Assembly: GCA_015680685.1 (NCBI GenBank)
Contig: MNCI01023302.1
Span: forward strand, 1,464,930 to 1,528,929
DNA from: Gnetum montanum
Taxonomy: Eukaryota; Streptophyta; Gnetopsida; Gnetales; Gnetaceae
Length of the DNA: 64,000 nt
Direction: 5' to 3'
Every line of letters begins with the position of its first letter. The stretch's first letter is position 1. A program made the translations under genes and the position numbers. Shown piece after piece: positions 11,576 to 21,850 of the stretch. The notes under the pieces are model-generated. The model was not told where the DNA came from. It saw nothing but the letters and a program-made list of their open reading frames with translations, and searched no databases.

Positions 11576-12120
11576 TTATCTTATGGCTGCTACATATAAG
11601 CACCTTTGTATGTTGATCGTTTGTGCACACTGATTGCATGTAGGCAATGTTAAACTTTGCACAACCCATGATCTTTGCATGCAATTGCACCTTGTGTCAC
11701 TGTATGCGATGCATGGAACCTTCTGCTTCTCGATCTTTCCAAAAGTGTTTTCTTTAGATATTTCTAGGGAAAGATCATAGATTCCTAGGCATGTATCGAT
11801 AGTGCTTAGCCATGTCCTTCCCATTATGATTGAGAAGCCCCCCTTATTGTTATTCACTTGGATCACTAAGAAGTTAGCTAGATACGACCATCCACAAATA
11901 GTGGAAATAATATCCTCCACTAATTCTAAGGGGACAATGATGGACTGGTTGGCTAACTCTAAACAGACATTACTCTTTTTCAATGGGGGTAGGTTCTAGG
12001 CCTTATACATTTCTTGGGATATTAGGTTGAAACTGGAACCTGAATCCAAAAGAGCTTTGCATGGCTCATTCCCAGTGATTTGTAGATAGATTAGGGGACT
12101 CCCAGGATTAGAGAATTTCC
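11576..12120 (-). pseudogene. Element D aspartic protease
   Basis: This is a retropepsin-like protease that would cleave the Gag-Pol polyprotein. The active-site 'LLDSGSSFNLIS' lies near 12020-12055, with the Asp-Ser-Gly triplet kept. A second conserved block reads 'FSIIMGRTWLSTIDTCLGI' near 11770-11830. A TAG stop at about 11993-11995 separates the active site from the rest. F (37240-37806) and G (31328-31783) carry homologues; C and E do not. Confidence 0.85.
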
Positions 12121-13842
12121 TAGGAAGGTGGCCAACTTTGATCCAATCAATAATGACATGTGTTAACATGACTGTATGCATTGAATGTGGTGTTAAGTTC
12201 GAAGGGGGCTCTAAAGCTTTAGTTGATACAGAGGCATCCAAAGACTCAGCCACTTCGGGTTGTAAAGGCTTGGTTGGACTGTTGGTTCTGAAGAAAGATC
12301 TTTTCTTCATACGGTTATCAGAACTAATAGTAGGTTGAGGATTAGTAGCCCTTGTGACATTGTGTTGTTGTGGCTGAGCAGGGAGTTCACCTTGCATTAC
12401 TAGAGCAGGTGGTAATGAAGCTATTGGTGGGAGAGATGCGGCCGGATTGGAAGGATGGTATACTTGTGGAATGTCATCCCTAGGAGAGGAAGTCCTATAG
12501 TACTTGCAGGATTGGTAGTGATGTTGGGGAGTAACGTGACCAACAGAGTCATGTGGAGAGATTGGATGCTGCACGTAATATCCATATAGGTCTAGTTGCC
12601 AGTAAGGATATTATTGCCTTGGTGGTGACATTCCCCATGATTGTGGGTGCTGCCACTGCTGATGTTGCTCAATTGGTTGTGGTGGAGTTCCAACGGTACC
12701 AACTTTCAGCTTCTTTTATTAGTGTTCATGGGAAAAACTTAAGCTTTTTCCACTCGTTTTATATCTTTTGCAAGGCACACGCATCATGAAATACTTGCAA
12801 GTGATTTTGAGGATTAGCGTTATATCCCCCTTCAAATCATGGGATGTTATTCATGTCTAACCTTTTGATCCTATTATCTTTTTGGTGCCTTGTTGGAACT
12901 CTTACGGCCTCAGTTATATCTAGCATGCTTCGCGTGGCAAGTAAGGGTTCATCATGATCATCTTTTTCGTAGCATCTATGGTGTCTACGCGGTTCCCTAC
13001 TCTTCCTTCTTCTATGGTGTGATTCCCTAGAGTGCCCTCGTCCTCCATCTTGGTTGTCTCGTCTGTGACTTCCACTTTGTTTATCCTTATCCTCATGATC
13101 TATTTTTCTATGGTTATGTCTGAACATGGAAGGAGAGGGTGAAGGTGATGATGAAGGTGAAGAAGAAGGGGAACCGCGATCATGATGGTGTCTACTACCT
13201 TCTCTTCGATAGTTTCTCCCTCGATCGTGATTGTGATCAGAATGCCCACCTTTGTCATGTGTCTTTGTTCCTTTTTTAGACTCTTTGTGTCTGTTGGTAT
13301 TAGCACCTAGGTTGTGAATAGTAGAATGAAGGTTCTGATACACAACCCCTTGGCCAAAGTTAAGGGGAGAAACATCATTATGTGGGTGACTGCCTGAGGC
13401 AGGTTTATCACCCTCAATTGCACTTAAAACGTGTGGGGCATCCTTAGACCATTTTCCCTTCAAGGACTTATGGTGTTTCTCCTATTGCAAGTCCCTTTGA
13501 CGTTGTGCTTCGGTTGGACGATAGTCTCTTAAATCATAGTCTTGCGCAATGTACTCTGCGTGTAAGTGTTGCATGCTTATTCATGTGAGAGCACGAAGAA
13601 GCATACTTGGGATCGAATGGTCAGGAGGCAATACTATGTTACCTTCTAAGTCACGCCAACGTAGTTGTTCGTCTTGGTGGAGAATAAAGGTGAAGTTGGG
13701 TACATATTCATCAGGATGAATATATACCACACGAAACTGTTGAGGAACTGGCAGGTCAATGTCATGTGTATTTTTCCGCTAATTGCTTCTTGTGTTAGTC
13801 CTAGGTGGTGAAGTGCTCTTGTGCGAAGAAGAAGACATCTTG
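12121..13842 (-). pseudogene. Element D gag, capsid core deleted
   Basis: The start is ATG at 13842 (Met-Ser-Ser-Ser-Ser-His-Lys). The N-terminal part includes 'VVYIHPDEYVPNFTFILHQD', then a stop at 13581-13583 that F shares. Next is a basic low-complexity region (13463-12837), rich in His, Arg, Asp and Ser ('SPSSSPSSSPSPSPS'). Then comes 'RIKRLDMNNIP' and a truncated match to the capsid start near 12735-12840. At about 12715 the sequence jumps to the Pro/Gln-rich C-terminal part. Compared with F (about 35820-36690), some 870 bp encoding the capsid core and the Cys/His motif are gone, so this copy could not supply a complete Gag. Confidence 0.8.
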
Positions 13843-13980
13843 TCTTGTTCAGGGTGCAATATACTATATATTTATTTTTTTATTTTTTTAACCAACCCTA
13901 AGGGTTTGTTCCAACGATGTGAATAATTTCCTAAGTTCTACTTAGCGCACAAACAACAAAGTCCCTGACAATGGCGCCAA
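13843..13980 (-). other. Element D leader and primer binding site
   Basis: On the minus strand 'ttggcgccattgtcaggg' follows the LTR directly (13980-13963), a near match to the tRNA-Asp 3' complement. The remainder is a short AT-rich leader up to the gag ATG at 13842, with a T-rich run at about 13870-13890 on the plus strand. Confidence 0.8.
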
Positions 13981-14320
13981 TGATGAGTGGTGAGGTACCC
14001 CTATGCTCAACCATACGAATACGAGTGTTTCATGCATGATCTGGTTGAATTCCAAGGACTAAGTACCTATGCACGTTTGTGAAACAATAATGGGTTGATT
14101 AATCATTGCCTTCCCAAACTTACTTGTATGTCATAGTTGTATGGTTAAGTAAGTTTGAGGTATATGATTTTTATGGTTTTTATGTGTTTTATATCCTGCG
14201 CTAATAAGGAGGGGAGAGAGAAGTAACGAAGTAACTAATCTAATTTAACTATTCATTAACTAAGTTCTAAGTACTCCTAACACCAGTATTTGTTCCCACT
14301 TGCCGTACACATCCTAAACT
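13981..14320 (-). repeat. Element D 5' LTR, truncated
   Basis: The 340 bp nearest gag match 5726-6070 of the 3' LTR nearly base for base. The match stops at 14320, so the U3 promoter half (GATATC cluster and TATA box) is missing. A foldback follows immediately, then an unknown base at 14393. Confidence 0.85.
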
Positions 14321-14393
14321 AATAATGATTAGCGTTTGGTAATCCCAATAGCGTTGCACTAGTTTAGGATGTGTATGGCAATAAGGAAGAAGN
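14300..14393. repeat. Foldback of LTR sequence at the broken end of D
   Basis: Positions 14300-14320 and 14361-14381 are inverted copies with one mismatch. The 40 bases between them (14321-14360) are LTR sequence in inverted orientation relative to D. A single N is at 14393. Either a template-switch rearrangement or an assembly error would give this. Confidence 0.75.
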
Positions 14394-16704
14394 AGGGCCT
14401 AAGGTTGTTCACCTATCCACTCACTTTGATGCAAATGCACAGAAAATATGATTAAAAAGGATGTACAATAAGGAGGACAAAACATATGGAGAGCTCACAC
14501 TTGAAGAGAGGATCTACTTTAAAATTGGCACATATCACATTTTCCCCACAAAAGGACTAAACAGAATTTCCACCTATGTGGCTAGAGGAAGTGCCATTTT
14601 GATGGGCAAGGTTGATGCCAACCTACCCCATCTATATCTCATAGAAATTTTAAGGTGATTTGAAGAATGTAAGATAGGGAAGTTTGCATTACCTTTTCCC
14701 TATCTAATTAGGAGGTTGTGCCGACATGCTGGAATTCTGGGGTACACCAATGACATCCCTAGAAAGGCTCAAAATGCTTCATTTGCCAAATTACTAAAGC
14801 CACCGACACCAAGGAAAGATGCCAATGAGACATTGGAGCCTGAGCAAGAATAGACGGTTGGGCCCATTGCACCTCAAAAAACTGGGCCCAACCAACTTCC
14901 AAACATTAGGCCCAGTTAAAAATAGGAAGCGAGGCCCAACACACAACCCATAGGCTAGGAAGACCAACTACCATTGTCGTCGCAAAACTATTGATCATCG
15001 ATGAGCCATCTCAGGGCCATTGCTGAATCGATCAGTTGGGGAAGCCATGATGAGGCAAATCTCTTCAATATTATTGATGATGTCGTATAGCCCATAGTCT
15101 TAATTGATCATGCATGGAGTGAGGTTTCTATTCAAATAGGAGGAGGGGAATCACACTGGTCACAATAGATCTCTAGAAATGCTACATCTTTTCAAGTGCA
15201 ATTAGAAATTGGTGAAAGTGCCATAGTTGTGGTTATGCAACACTAGGATGCACAAAGAGTAGCAGAAGTGGTTGCAGAACACATCAAAGAATTGTTCAAT
15301 GTCCCTATTGTGCCACCGATAGATTTTATAGGAGCACACGATGATCAAACCTTGGCTGGTCCCTCAATTACTCCTGCAAATCTTGAAGATGTTTTGGATA
15401 GGTTGCTGCAGACAGGATAAGTGATGATGTCCTTGTTCGACATCCCTCAAGATGTCACAGCAACATAGTCAGAACTCATCTCTACAAAAGAAAAGCTAGT
15501 CATGGTAGAGGTTAGGGCCAAACATGCAGTGGAGGAGTTGAAAAGACTCTAAGAGAAGTTTGCCACCTTGCAAGCTGCATAGTGGCATCCAATCCAATTC
15601 ATCCTTGCAGACCAGCTAGAGTCCTTTTGGACAAAGTAGCTAAATAAATTACTAAAAGAGAATAAAAGAGTGGTGGAGGAAAAAGAGAAGGCTGATTGGG
15701 ATGCTTCAAAGGCACAAGCGCAAATTTATGCACATGACAAGGCACTCAAAGCCTAACAAGAAGAAAATAAACACCTCACTGCCGAAAATATCTGGTTGAC
15801 CACAGTAGAAAAATAGAAGAATGTTCTTGAAGAAAATTTTTAGCAATTGCAAGAATAATTAATAAGGGTTAACCAAGATATGAATCTTTTGGCTAGAGAA
15901 AATAGAACCCTCTCAATGGAGAAGGTACATGCGATCTGTTAGAAGACAACAATTGAAATAAGCGCGTGGCAGAATGAGGCCAAGTGACATGAGAAGCTCA
16001 AGGAGCATTTCAGAGATCAAGTGGGGATGTACAAGTAGGTTATTGAGAAAGAAATCCATATGAACAAAGCCCATATCAACACTCTCAATGCTCAGAACAC
16101 TAATTGGTAGGCCATATTGGATACTTATGCCTTTCCCTACTAAGCAAAACTAAAAAGCCAGAACCTACAAGTACAGGATCTTACTGAGTACATGGAGTTG
16201 GCAAACTTGCTTTATGCCAACTTAGCCATGTTGATAGCAGGACGCCTGAAAATAGAATTGGAGAAGAAGGTAGTAGCCACCTACGCTAAATATGAAACAA
16301 AATTTGCTGAACACATGAAGATGCTGTAGAAATTAGAAGTAGCAAATTTTGAATTAGAGGTGGTCAAGACTAGCTACCAAGGGTAAAAAGATGTCACGGT
16401 GGATTTGGCTCGACAGCTCACAGACTACCAAGAATGCAAAGACAAAGCCAGAACCTATGAAGAGGAATGACAGTTGTTTGTGGCTTGGCATGTTAAGGCC
16501 AATCAGATGTTCCTATAACCACCATGTCCATGGGAGGTGCCAACTCCATCAAATATCGAAACATTAGCATGGATGGCACAGGATCCCCAAACTGAAGAAG
16601 AAAAGCTTCAGGTGCTCCTCTAGAGAAATCCATTCTCAAAGCCTGTAGCACAAGATAATGGAAAGAGACCCATGGAGGAGCCACCACTACCAAGAGCCAC
16701 ATGA
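14394..16704 (+). pseudogene. Element C ORF2: coiled-coil-rich protein of unknown function (5' part missing)
   Basis: I do not recognise a named gene. Aligned with element E, the first part (about 930 bp of E, including the ORF2 start) is missing at the D junction. What remains starts in a conserved segment with 'LTLEERIYFKIGTYHIFPTK' and 'STYVARGSAILM' (14490-14615). A low-complexity linker with QPNQLP-like stretches follows. From about 15480 there is a long Glu/Lys/Leu/Ala-rich stretch with heptad-like spacing, hence probably coiled coil. A conserved C-terminus ends Pro-Met-Glu-Glu-Pro-Pro before TGA at 16702-16704. There are many stops (TAG, TAA). Homologues: 40923-43740 (G) and 53574-56319 minus (E). 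It sits where Athila elements carry an env-like ORF, but no transmembrane segments were noticed. The N-terminal segment may be distantly like the 'putative plant transposon protein' domain; this is a guess from memory. Confidence 0.7.
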
Positions 16705-16892
16705 GTTCCAGTAATTTTGCATTTTGTACTCTATGTCTGTGTTCCAATTTTATTTTGCTTAATTCCACACTACGGCATGAGTAATTTCTAGTTAGTCAAT
16801 AATCCCATACCTATCCAATGTGTAATCAATTGAACTCATTCTCATTTTGATTGTTTGACTCGAGGATGAGTTATTATTCAATTGTGGCAGTA
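16705..16892 (+). other. Element C 3' untranslated stretch and degenerate polypurine tract
   Basis: A short non-coding stretch after ORF2, ending 'attgtggcagta' next to the 3' LTR. Other family members have ATGGGGGTA here, so the tract has decayed by point changes. The preceding 'gactcgaggatgagtt' is shared with D, E, F and G, where it also sits 20-40 bases before the LTR. Confidence 0.7.
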
Positions 16893-17763
16893 TGATGAAT
16901 CATGGTTTGTCAGGCCTCAATATCGGATCCTCGATATCGGGTATGCGATATCAGATCCTCAATATCGGGTATGTGCTATCACAGCCTAGATAATAATATT
17001 GAATACATGATATTGTGAATCCTATGTAGGCTTATAAATATAGCATTCAGGTGCATAGGAAGAGGGGAGTTGGTAAGTCTTAGGGTAGAGTTGTTTTGTT
17101 AATTCTTTCCCAAGTGTATGCTCACAATGTTATGATTGTAATTATATGGAACCTTTGTTCGAGTGTGACGTACTTGGACATGCACACGATTGACAATAAA
17201 GATTGAGATTAATCCATCATTATAGCATTCACTTAGCTTTTAATTACTTTAATTGTTGATTATTTATTATTATCTTTTTAGTTAATATTTCCTTTATTTT
17301 CATTTACACTTCCTGTTGTTAACACAGAATGAGTACGATTTAATCACAAACATTTAAGCGTAACTACTTGGTAACCCAGTAGCATATCTAGTAGTGCTCA
17401 AGTAATGTGCGCTTGGTAATCCCAGAAGTAGTACATGAAGTCCAAGATGCGTATGAATGATTAAGGACAGATGCTCATTACACTTAGGTTAGCATAGATT
17501 TCATTTTCCATTATCCATTAGCTTAATCAAGATTGTTCCCCATTGTCTCTAGGAGTAGCACTAGTTTAGGATCACATCATTCGGCTCACTCTAGACTAAA
17601 CCATATGACAAAGCAAATACTAGTTCAGATGGAAAGATAGCGAAATACGATCAACGTGTAGCTATCTAGATGCCATAATTAGTCCATCTGTGGAGTTCGA
17701 CCGGATTATGTGTACACGCTTGTATTCATTTGGTTGAGTGTAGGGGTACCTAGCCACTCATCA
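16893..17763 (+). repeat. Element C 3' LTR
   Basis: This 871-bp LTR begins 'tgatgaatcatgg' and ends 'actcatca', followed by the target duplication GCTGG (17764-17768). U3 holds four or more GATATC-like motifs (16918-17010), then TATAAATA at about 17034-17041 and AATAAA at about 17195. Confidence 0.9.
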
Positions 17764-18732
17764 GCTGGTCTATGGCATAGGTGTGTTCATCCCTATTGCC
17801 AGTCCTCTAGAAGGCTAGTGGTTGTGGGTCACAGGGCGATGGACCCTAGCATCAGTTGGATAAATAAAAGACTAATAAAAGACTTATAGGTAATAGTTGT
17901 TATGAGTACTCATGGCAACGTTTCACATGCTACATTGAGCACAGATATGCTAGCAACCATGTGGGCTATGTATGTGATAGTATTGGTTTGTGAGTCATAC
18001 CATTGAGAATAGGTGTTCTATTGGGATTATGATTGTGTGGATCATGGACTATTTATGGTATATCATGGGTGTGATGACATGGGCATGATAGATGATGTCA
18101 GACCATAGATTTTTCTATGATTGTGTGATTGTATGATAGTATATTAGCTTTATGGGTGATATGATGTGTATTGTGTTGAACATGTATAAGACTAAAAATG
18201 TTGCAGGTTGCCTTGTATCCCACTTCTTTGCTCTAGTGTAGCACTTGTTGACCATCTAGTAGGGGAAGTGTAAAGGCTTCCCACTCAATTGTGTACTAAA
18301 TTTATTTAATTATAGGTGAAAGGCGTAGGAGCTTAGATGAGCATGGAGAGGAAGGGTAGAGAAAGGGAAAATATTCTATGCTTGGTTGATGTCTATTTTC
18401 ATGTACAGTAGTGTGGACTAGATACCTTTGTACGAAACTCTCTATACTGTTCTATATATGATAATGAGGTTTATGTGTTTTTTTTTTTGTATTTTTGTAG
18501 AGTAGTGTATAGTTTGCTTTCTGTAGAGACATGCATTTTTATAATGTGATATATATGTTTAGTTTTTGGTATGGTAGGAAAGTTTTGTATCATTTGACTT
18601 TTCTTATTATCATGTATTTTTCACATTATTGGTTTTAGATATCATGTTTCTGTGTTTTAGTTATCATGCTTCCATGCTATGATTACTTGATCCTAGGCAT
18701 CACTTTGTCCTAAGCTAGGGCGAGGTGTTACA
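17764..18732 (+). mobile_element. Element B 5' LTR, right remaining piece
   Basis: Matches 25000-25967 of B's 3' LTR, including 'tctatggcataggtgtgttc' at the left and the terminal 'tgttaca' at 18726-18732. It contains no gene; a candidate TATA or AT-rich stretch near 18440-18560 is not distinctive. Confidence 0.9.
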
Positions 18733-18735
18733 TTG

Positions 18736-18748
18736 TGGTATCGGAGCT
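18736..18748 (+). other. Element B primer binding site (tRNA-iMet)
   Basis: 'tggtatcggagct' lies three bases after the LTR end. It matches the complement of the initiator tRNA-Met 3' end (TGGTATCAGAGC) with one change. Confidence 0.85.
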
Positions 18749-18768
18749 AGTTTACTCTGATGTGGTAT

Positions 18769-19930
18769 GATGGTGGGGGTACTCATCCATTTGTGTAATT
18801 TTAGGTTACAGAGATGTATAATAGACATGGTCATGATGTTGGTGGGGCCCATAGACCAGAATCTCCTAAGACATTTAGTAGTGGTCCTACAAATAGTTAG
18901 CTATAGCTTATATAATAATTGTTATAAATCACGTAGCAGCATGTTGCAACTAGTGATGCTTCTCCTCTTGTTCCCATGATCAGGGAAGTGGGAAGTGGTA
19001 GTGGTAGTGAAGGCTTAGGAGAAGAAAATAGGTAGCCTATCAATAGGGAACTTGTGGAGTAGTTTCAAAAATTGGGACCTCCAAAATTTGATGGCACTAA
19101 GGATCCCACTGTGGCTACAAAATGGTTGGAGGAATTGCAAAAAGCTTTTTATTTGATGGGCTGTTCATTAGTTCAGTAGACTCGCTTGGCAGTTTATTAA
19201 TTGGTTGGTATTGCATGACATTGGTGGATGATTGAAGAGTAGGCCAAGGGATGGACTGGTCAAGAGGTGGCATGGGATGATTTTCAAGCATCTTTCAGAG
19301 GTTGTTCTGTGTCTCCCCAATATGCACAGGCCAAGGAGGATGAATTTTACTATTTGTATCAGGGTAGTTGGTCTGTGGCAAAGTATGATGCTCATTTCTC
19401 TAAGTTGAGTAGTTATGTATCCTAGATGCAGATAGATGCTTGGGCACAGGAAAATAGGTTTGTTCGAAGCTTGAGACCTTCTTTGAAAGATCACCTATTA
19501 CCTCTCAGATTGACTTCCTATGATGAAGCTAGAGTAGTAGCCATGGATTTAGAGAGGAGTTAGTAGGAGGATACAATGTGTAGAGAGAGGTGACAGGGGT
19601 AGAAGAGAGGACTAACATCTGGAGAGAGGCTTGGATCCTCTAAGCAAGCTCATGGCCATTGAGGAGAGCGTCCAACACCCACTCATGGTCCAATTGTTAG
19701 AGCTAGTCGTGGAGCTATTGTTTGTTATAGATGTGGACAACTTGGTCATCTACAGAGGGATTTCTAAAACTATTATGCATGTGGGTAGCTAGGGCATCAG
19801 GCTTGGAAGTGCCCAAAGCAAGTAGGAAATAGTGGAGGAGGTAGAGGCCAAGGACAACAACCTCTAGTTTAGGGTGGATGGGGTGCACTAGTCACTCTGC
19901 CCAGAGGAGGGGACTAGAGGACTTCAAGAT
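18769..19930 (+). pseudogene. Element B gag (decayed)
   Basis: This is a relic of the structural Gag protein. A capsid-like segment (about 19060-19560) contains 'LGPPKFDGTKDPTVATKWLE', 'DFQASFRG' and 'KLSSYV'. A first zinc knuckle 'CYRCGQLGHLQRDF' lies at about 19712-19753, with its last Cys changed to Phe; a second, degenerate one ('YYACG...GHQAWKCP') follows directly. Two knuckles are usual in Del/Tekay Gag. Stops occur throughout, for example where Gln is expected. The exact start codon cannot be fixed. Confidence 0.8.
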
Positions 19931-19955
19931 GGGTGCATGCCTTACCAACTAGCCT

Positions 19956-20580
19956 TTGGATGTGCAGCCAAACGTAGTGATGGATATAGGAGGTATAATT
20001 TTGGGCTTTGCTATGTTAATGTTATTTGATCCTGGTGCTGGGCATTTTTTCATAGATCTTATGGTTGCACATCATGTAGCTCTTGTATGCTATTCTCTTT
20101 CTCCTAGGTTGATAGTATCTTCTGCCAAGGGTTATGAAACTTGAGTAGATTAGGTGTGTAATAATGTGCTAGTAGAATTGGAAGGTGTGCAATGGGTTAG
20201 TGATTTACATGTTATGGCTCTTGGGGTGTATGATGTAATTTTGGGGATGGATTGGTTGTTGCAGTTCAATGCTAGTTTGGATTGTTGGCAAAAGTTCCTA
20301 CAATTACAATCAGTTGATGGTGCTCTGATTGAGGTACAAACTCATCCGAAGACTATGCACTTGGATTTGGTCACCTCTCGGATGTATCATAGGATGCTTC
20401 AAAAAGGACATGAATGTTTTGTGGCTACAATCTATAAAATAGATATGGTGGAGATAGATCAAATTCCTATGGTTCATGAATTCTTTGATGTATTCCAGTC
20501 CAAATTACTTGGTTTTCCACCTAGGCAAGAGATTGAGTTTGAGATCAAACTTAAACCTATTACAGAGCCTATTTTAAAGT
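19956..20580 (+). pseudogene. Element B aspartic protease and linker (decayed)
   Basis: The protease active site reads 'LFDPGAGHFFID' (about 20025-20055), where the family has Asp-Ser-Gly: Ser is changed to Pro. The flap or C-terminal motif 'YDVILGMDWL' is intact (about 20227-20256). Two in-frame TAGs lie near 20143-20153. The following open stretch, 20154-20618, is the linker leading into reverse transcriptase and ends near 'PPRQEIEFEIKL'. Confidence 0.8.
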
Positions 20581-21290
20581 CTTCACATAGGATGTCTCTT
20601 GTAGAGCTAAAGATTTAGCTACAAGAATTACTAGATAAAGGCCTTATTTATCCTAGTGTATCACCATGGGGTACACCTGTGCTATTTGTTAAAAAAAGGG
20701 ATGGGGGTTTGTGGTTATGCATAGATTACAAGTAGTTAAGCCAAGTGACTATAAAAAATATATATCCTCTATCACACATGATGACTTGTTGGATCAACTT
20801 CGGGGAGCTTAGGTATTTTCAAAGATTAATCTCAAGTCTAGGTATTGTCAAGTGTAGGTTTTTGAGCAGGATGTGTCAAAGGCAACATTTAGAACATGGT
20901 ATGGCCACTATGAGTTTTTGGTGCTACCCTTTGGGTTGACAAATGCACTAGCAGTTTTCATGCACCTCATGAATAGTGTGATGCGTCCATTCCTAGATTA
21001 GTTTGTGATTGTGTTTATCGATGATATCTTAGTATATTCTCCTCATGAGCAATTGCATGTAGAGCACTTGCGGATGGTCTTACAGACTTTGAGGGAGTAC
21101 CGACTATTTGTTTCATTGTCCAAGTGTTCATTTTGGCAATCAGAGATTCAATTCTTAGGACATGTGGTGTCAAGAGCTAGTATCTTTATAGATCCTACAA
21201 AAATTGCAGTCATTTATAATTGGCCTAGGCCACAATCAGTAGTGGAGGTACAAAGCTTCTTGGGGTTAGCAGGATATTACTAGAGGTTTA
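20581..21290 (+). pseudogene. Element B reverse transcriptase (decayed)
   Basis: Reverse transcriptase motifs in order: '[20 protein letters not shown]', 'LWLCIDYK', 'TIKNIYPL', then after a frameshift near 20815-20880 '[10 protein letters not shown]' on the DNA, and the active site '[13 protein letters not shown]' at about 21003-21041 with both Asp kept. The connection follows, with 'FLGHVVSR' and 'SFLGLAGYY' (about 21160-21283). Stops at 20616-20618 and 20733-20735 replace conserved Gln or polar positions (CAG to TAG). The protein cannot be made as one chain. Confidence 0.85.
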
Positions 21291-21850
21291 TGGAACATTT
21301 CTCTTGCATAGCATCTCCTTTGATCTAATTGTTGAGGAAGGAGGCTGTATTTACTTGGGGTCCATCTTGTCAGGCTGCACTTGAGGCGTTGAAACATAGA
21401 TTGGTGACTACTCCTGTACTAATATCCCCTACACTAGGACATCCATATGATGTTAGTACTGATGCTTTAGGGGATGGATTTGGTTGTGTGTTGATGTAGG
21501 ATGGATAGGTTATGGCTCATGCATCTCGTGAATTGAGGCCACATGAAACTAGATATCTCATGCATGATCTAGAATTGGGTGTTGTGATCTTTACATTGAA
21601 TATTTGGTAGCATTATCTATATGGGGAGTAGGTGACTATTTGGATTAATCATAAGAGCCTTCAATATCTTATGAGTCATCCATAGTTAAACCTACAACAA
21701 TGAAGATGTGTGGAGCTGCTTGCTGATTTTGATTTCACTATTAAATATAGGCTTGGCAAGACTGGCAAAGTAGTAGATGCATGGAGTAGGGTGGAAAATA
21801 AGCTTAATAACTTAACAATCCAATTAGATTTGCAAGAGTAGATACAGGAA
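21291..21850 (+). pseudogene. Element B RNase H (decayed)
   Basis: RNase H motifs: 'VSTDALGDGFG' (about 21450-21485), 'LELGVVIFTL' (about 21570-21600) and 'INHKSLQYL' (about 21645-21670). The last is normally TDH, so the third acidic residue is changed from Asp to Asn. Stops include two TAGs in 'LM*DG*V' where the family has Gln. Confidence 0.8.

Larger units (their letters stand above)
5726..14320 (-). mobile_element. Element D: Athila-like LTR retrotransposon with pol, reverse orientation
   Basis: On the minus strand the order is 5' LTR (truncated, 13981-14320), tRNA-Asp-type primer site, gag, protease, reverse transcriptase, RNase H, integrase, about 1.9 kb non-coding, polypurine tract, 3' LTR (5726-6533). 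This gag-PR-RT-RH-IN order without a chromodomain, together with the Asp primer, places it in the Athila/Tat group; the 'FMDDF' active site is the form usual in Athila. It lies inside element C. The left flank is ACACC; the right duplication cannot be checked because the 5' LTR is cut at 14320. It is the only element here with most of pol recognisable, yet its capsid-coding part is deleted and pol has several stops. Confidence 0.85.
805..17763 (+). mobile_element. Element C: non-autonomous Athila-like LTR retrotransposon (gag + ORF2, no pol)
   Basis: Boundaries come from two related LTRs (805-1656 and 16893-17763) flanked by the 5-bp duplication GCTGG at 800-804 and 17764-17768. The empty target in B's 3' LTR reads GTTGG at 25000-25004. 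Order: 5' LTR, tRNA-Asp-type primer site, gag with many stops, about 1.5 kb non-coding, element D inserted in reverse, ORF2, degenerate polypurine tract, 3' LTR. No protease, reverse transcriptase, RNase H or integrase of its own is visible, so it must have moved in trans if it moved as now built. DNA corresponding to roughly 900 bp of element E, including the start of ORF2, is missing at D's right edge. Elements E and G have the same layout. Confidence 0.85.
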
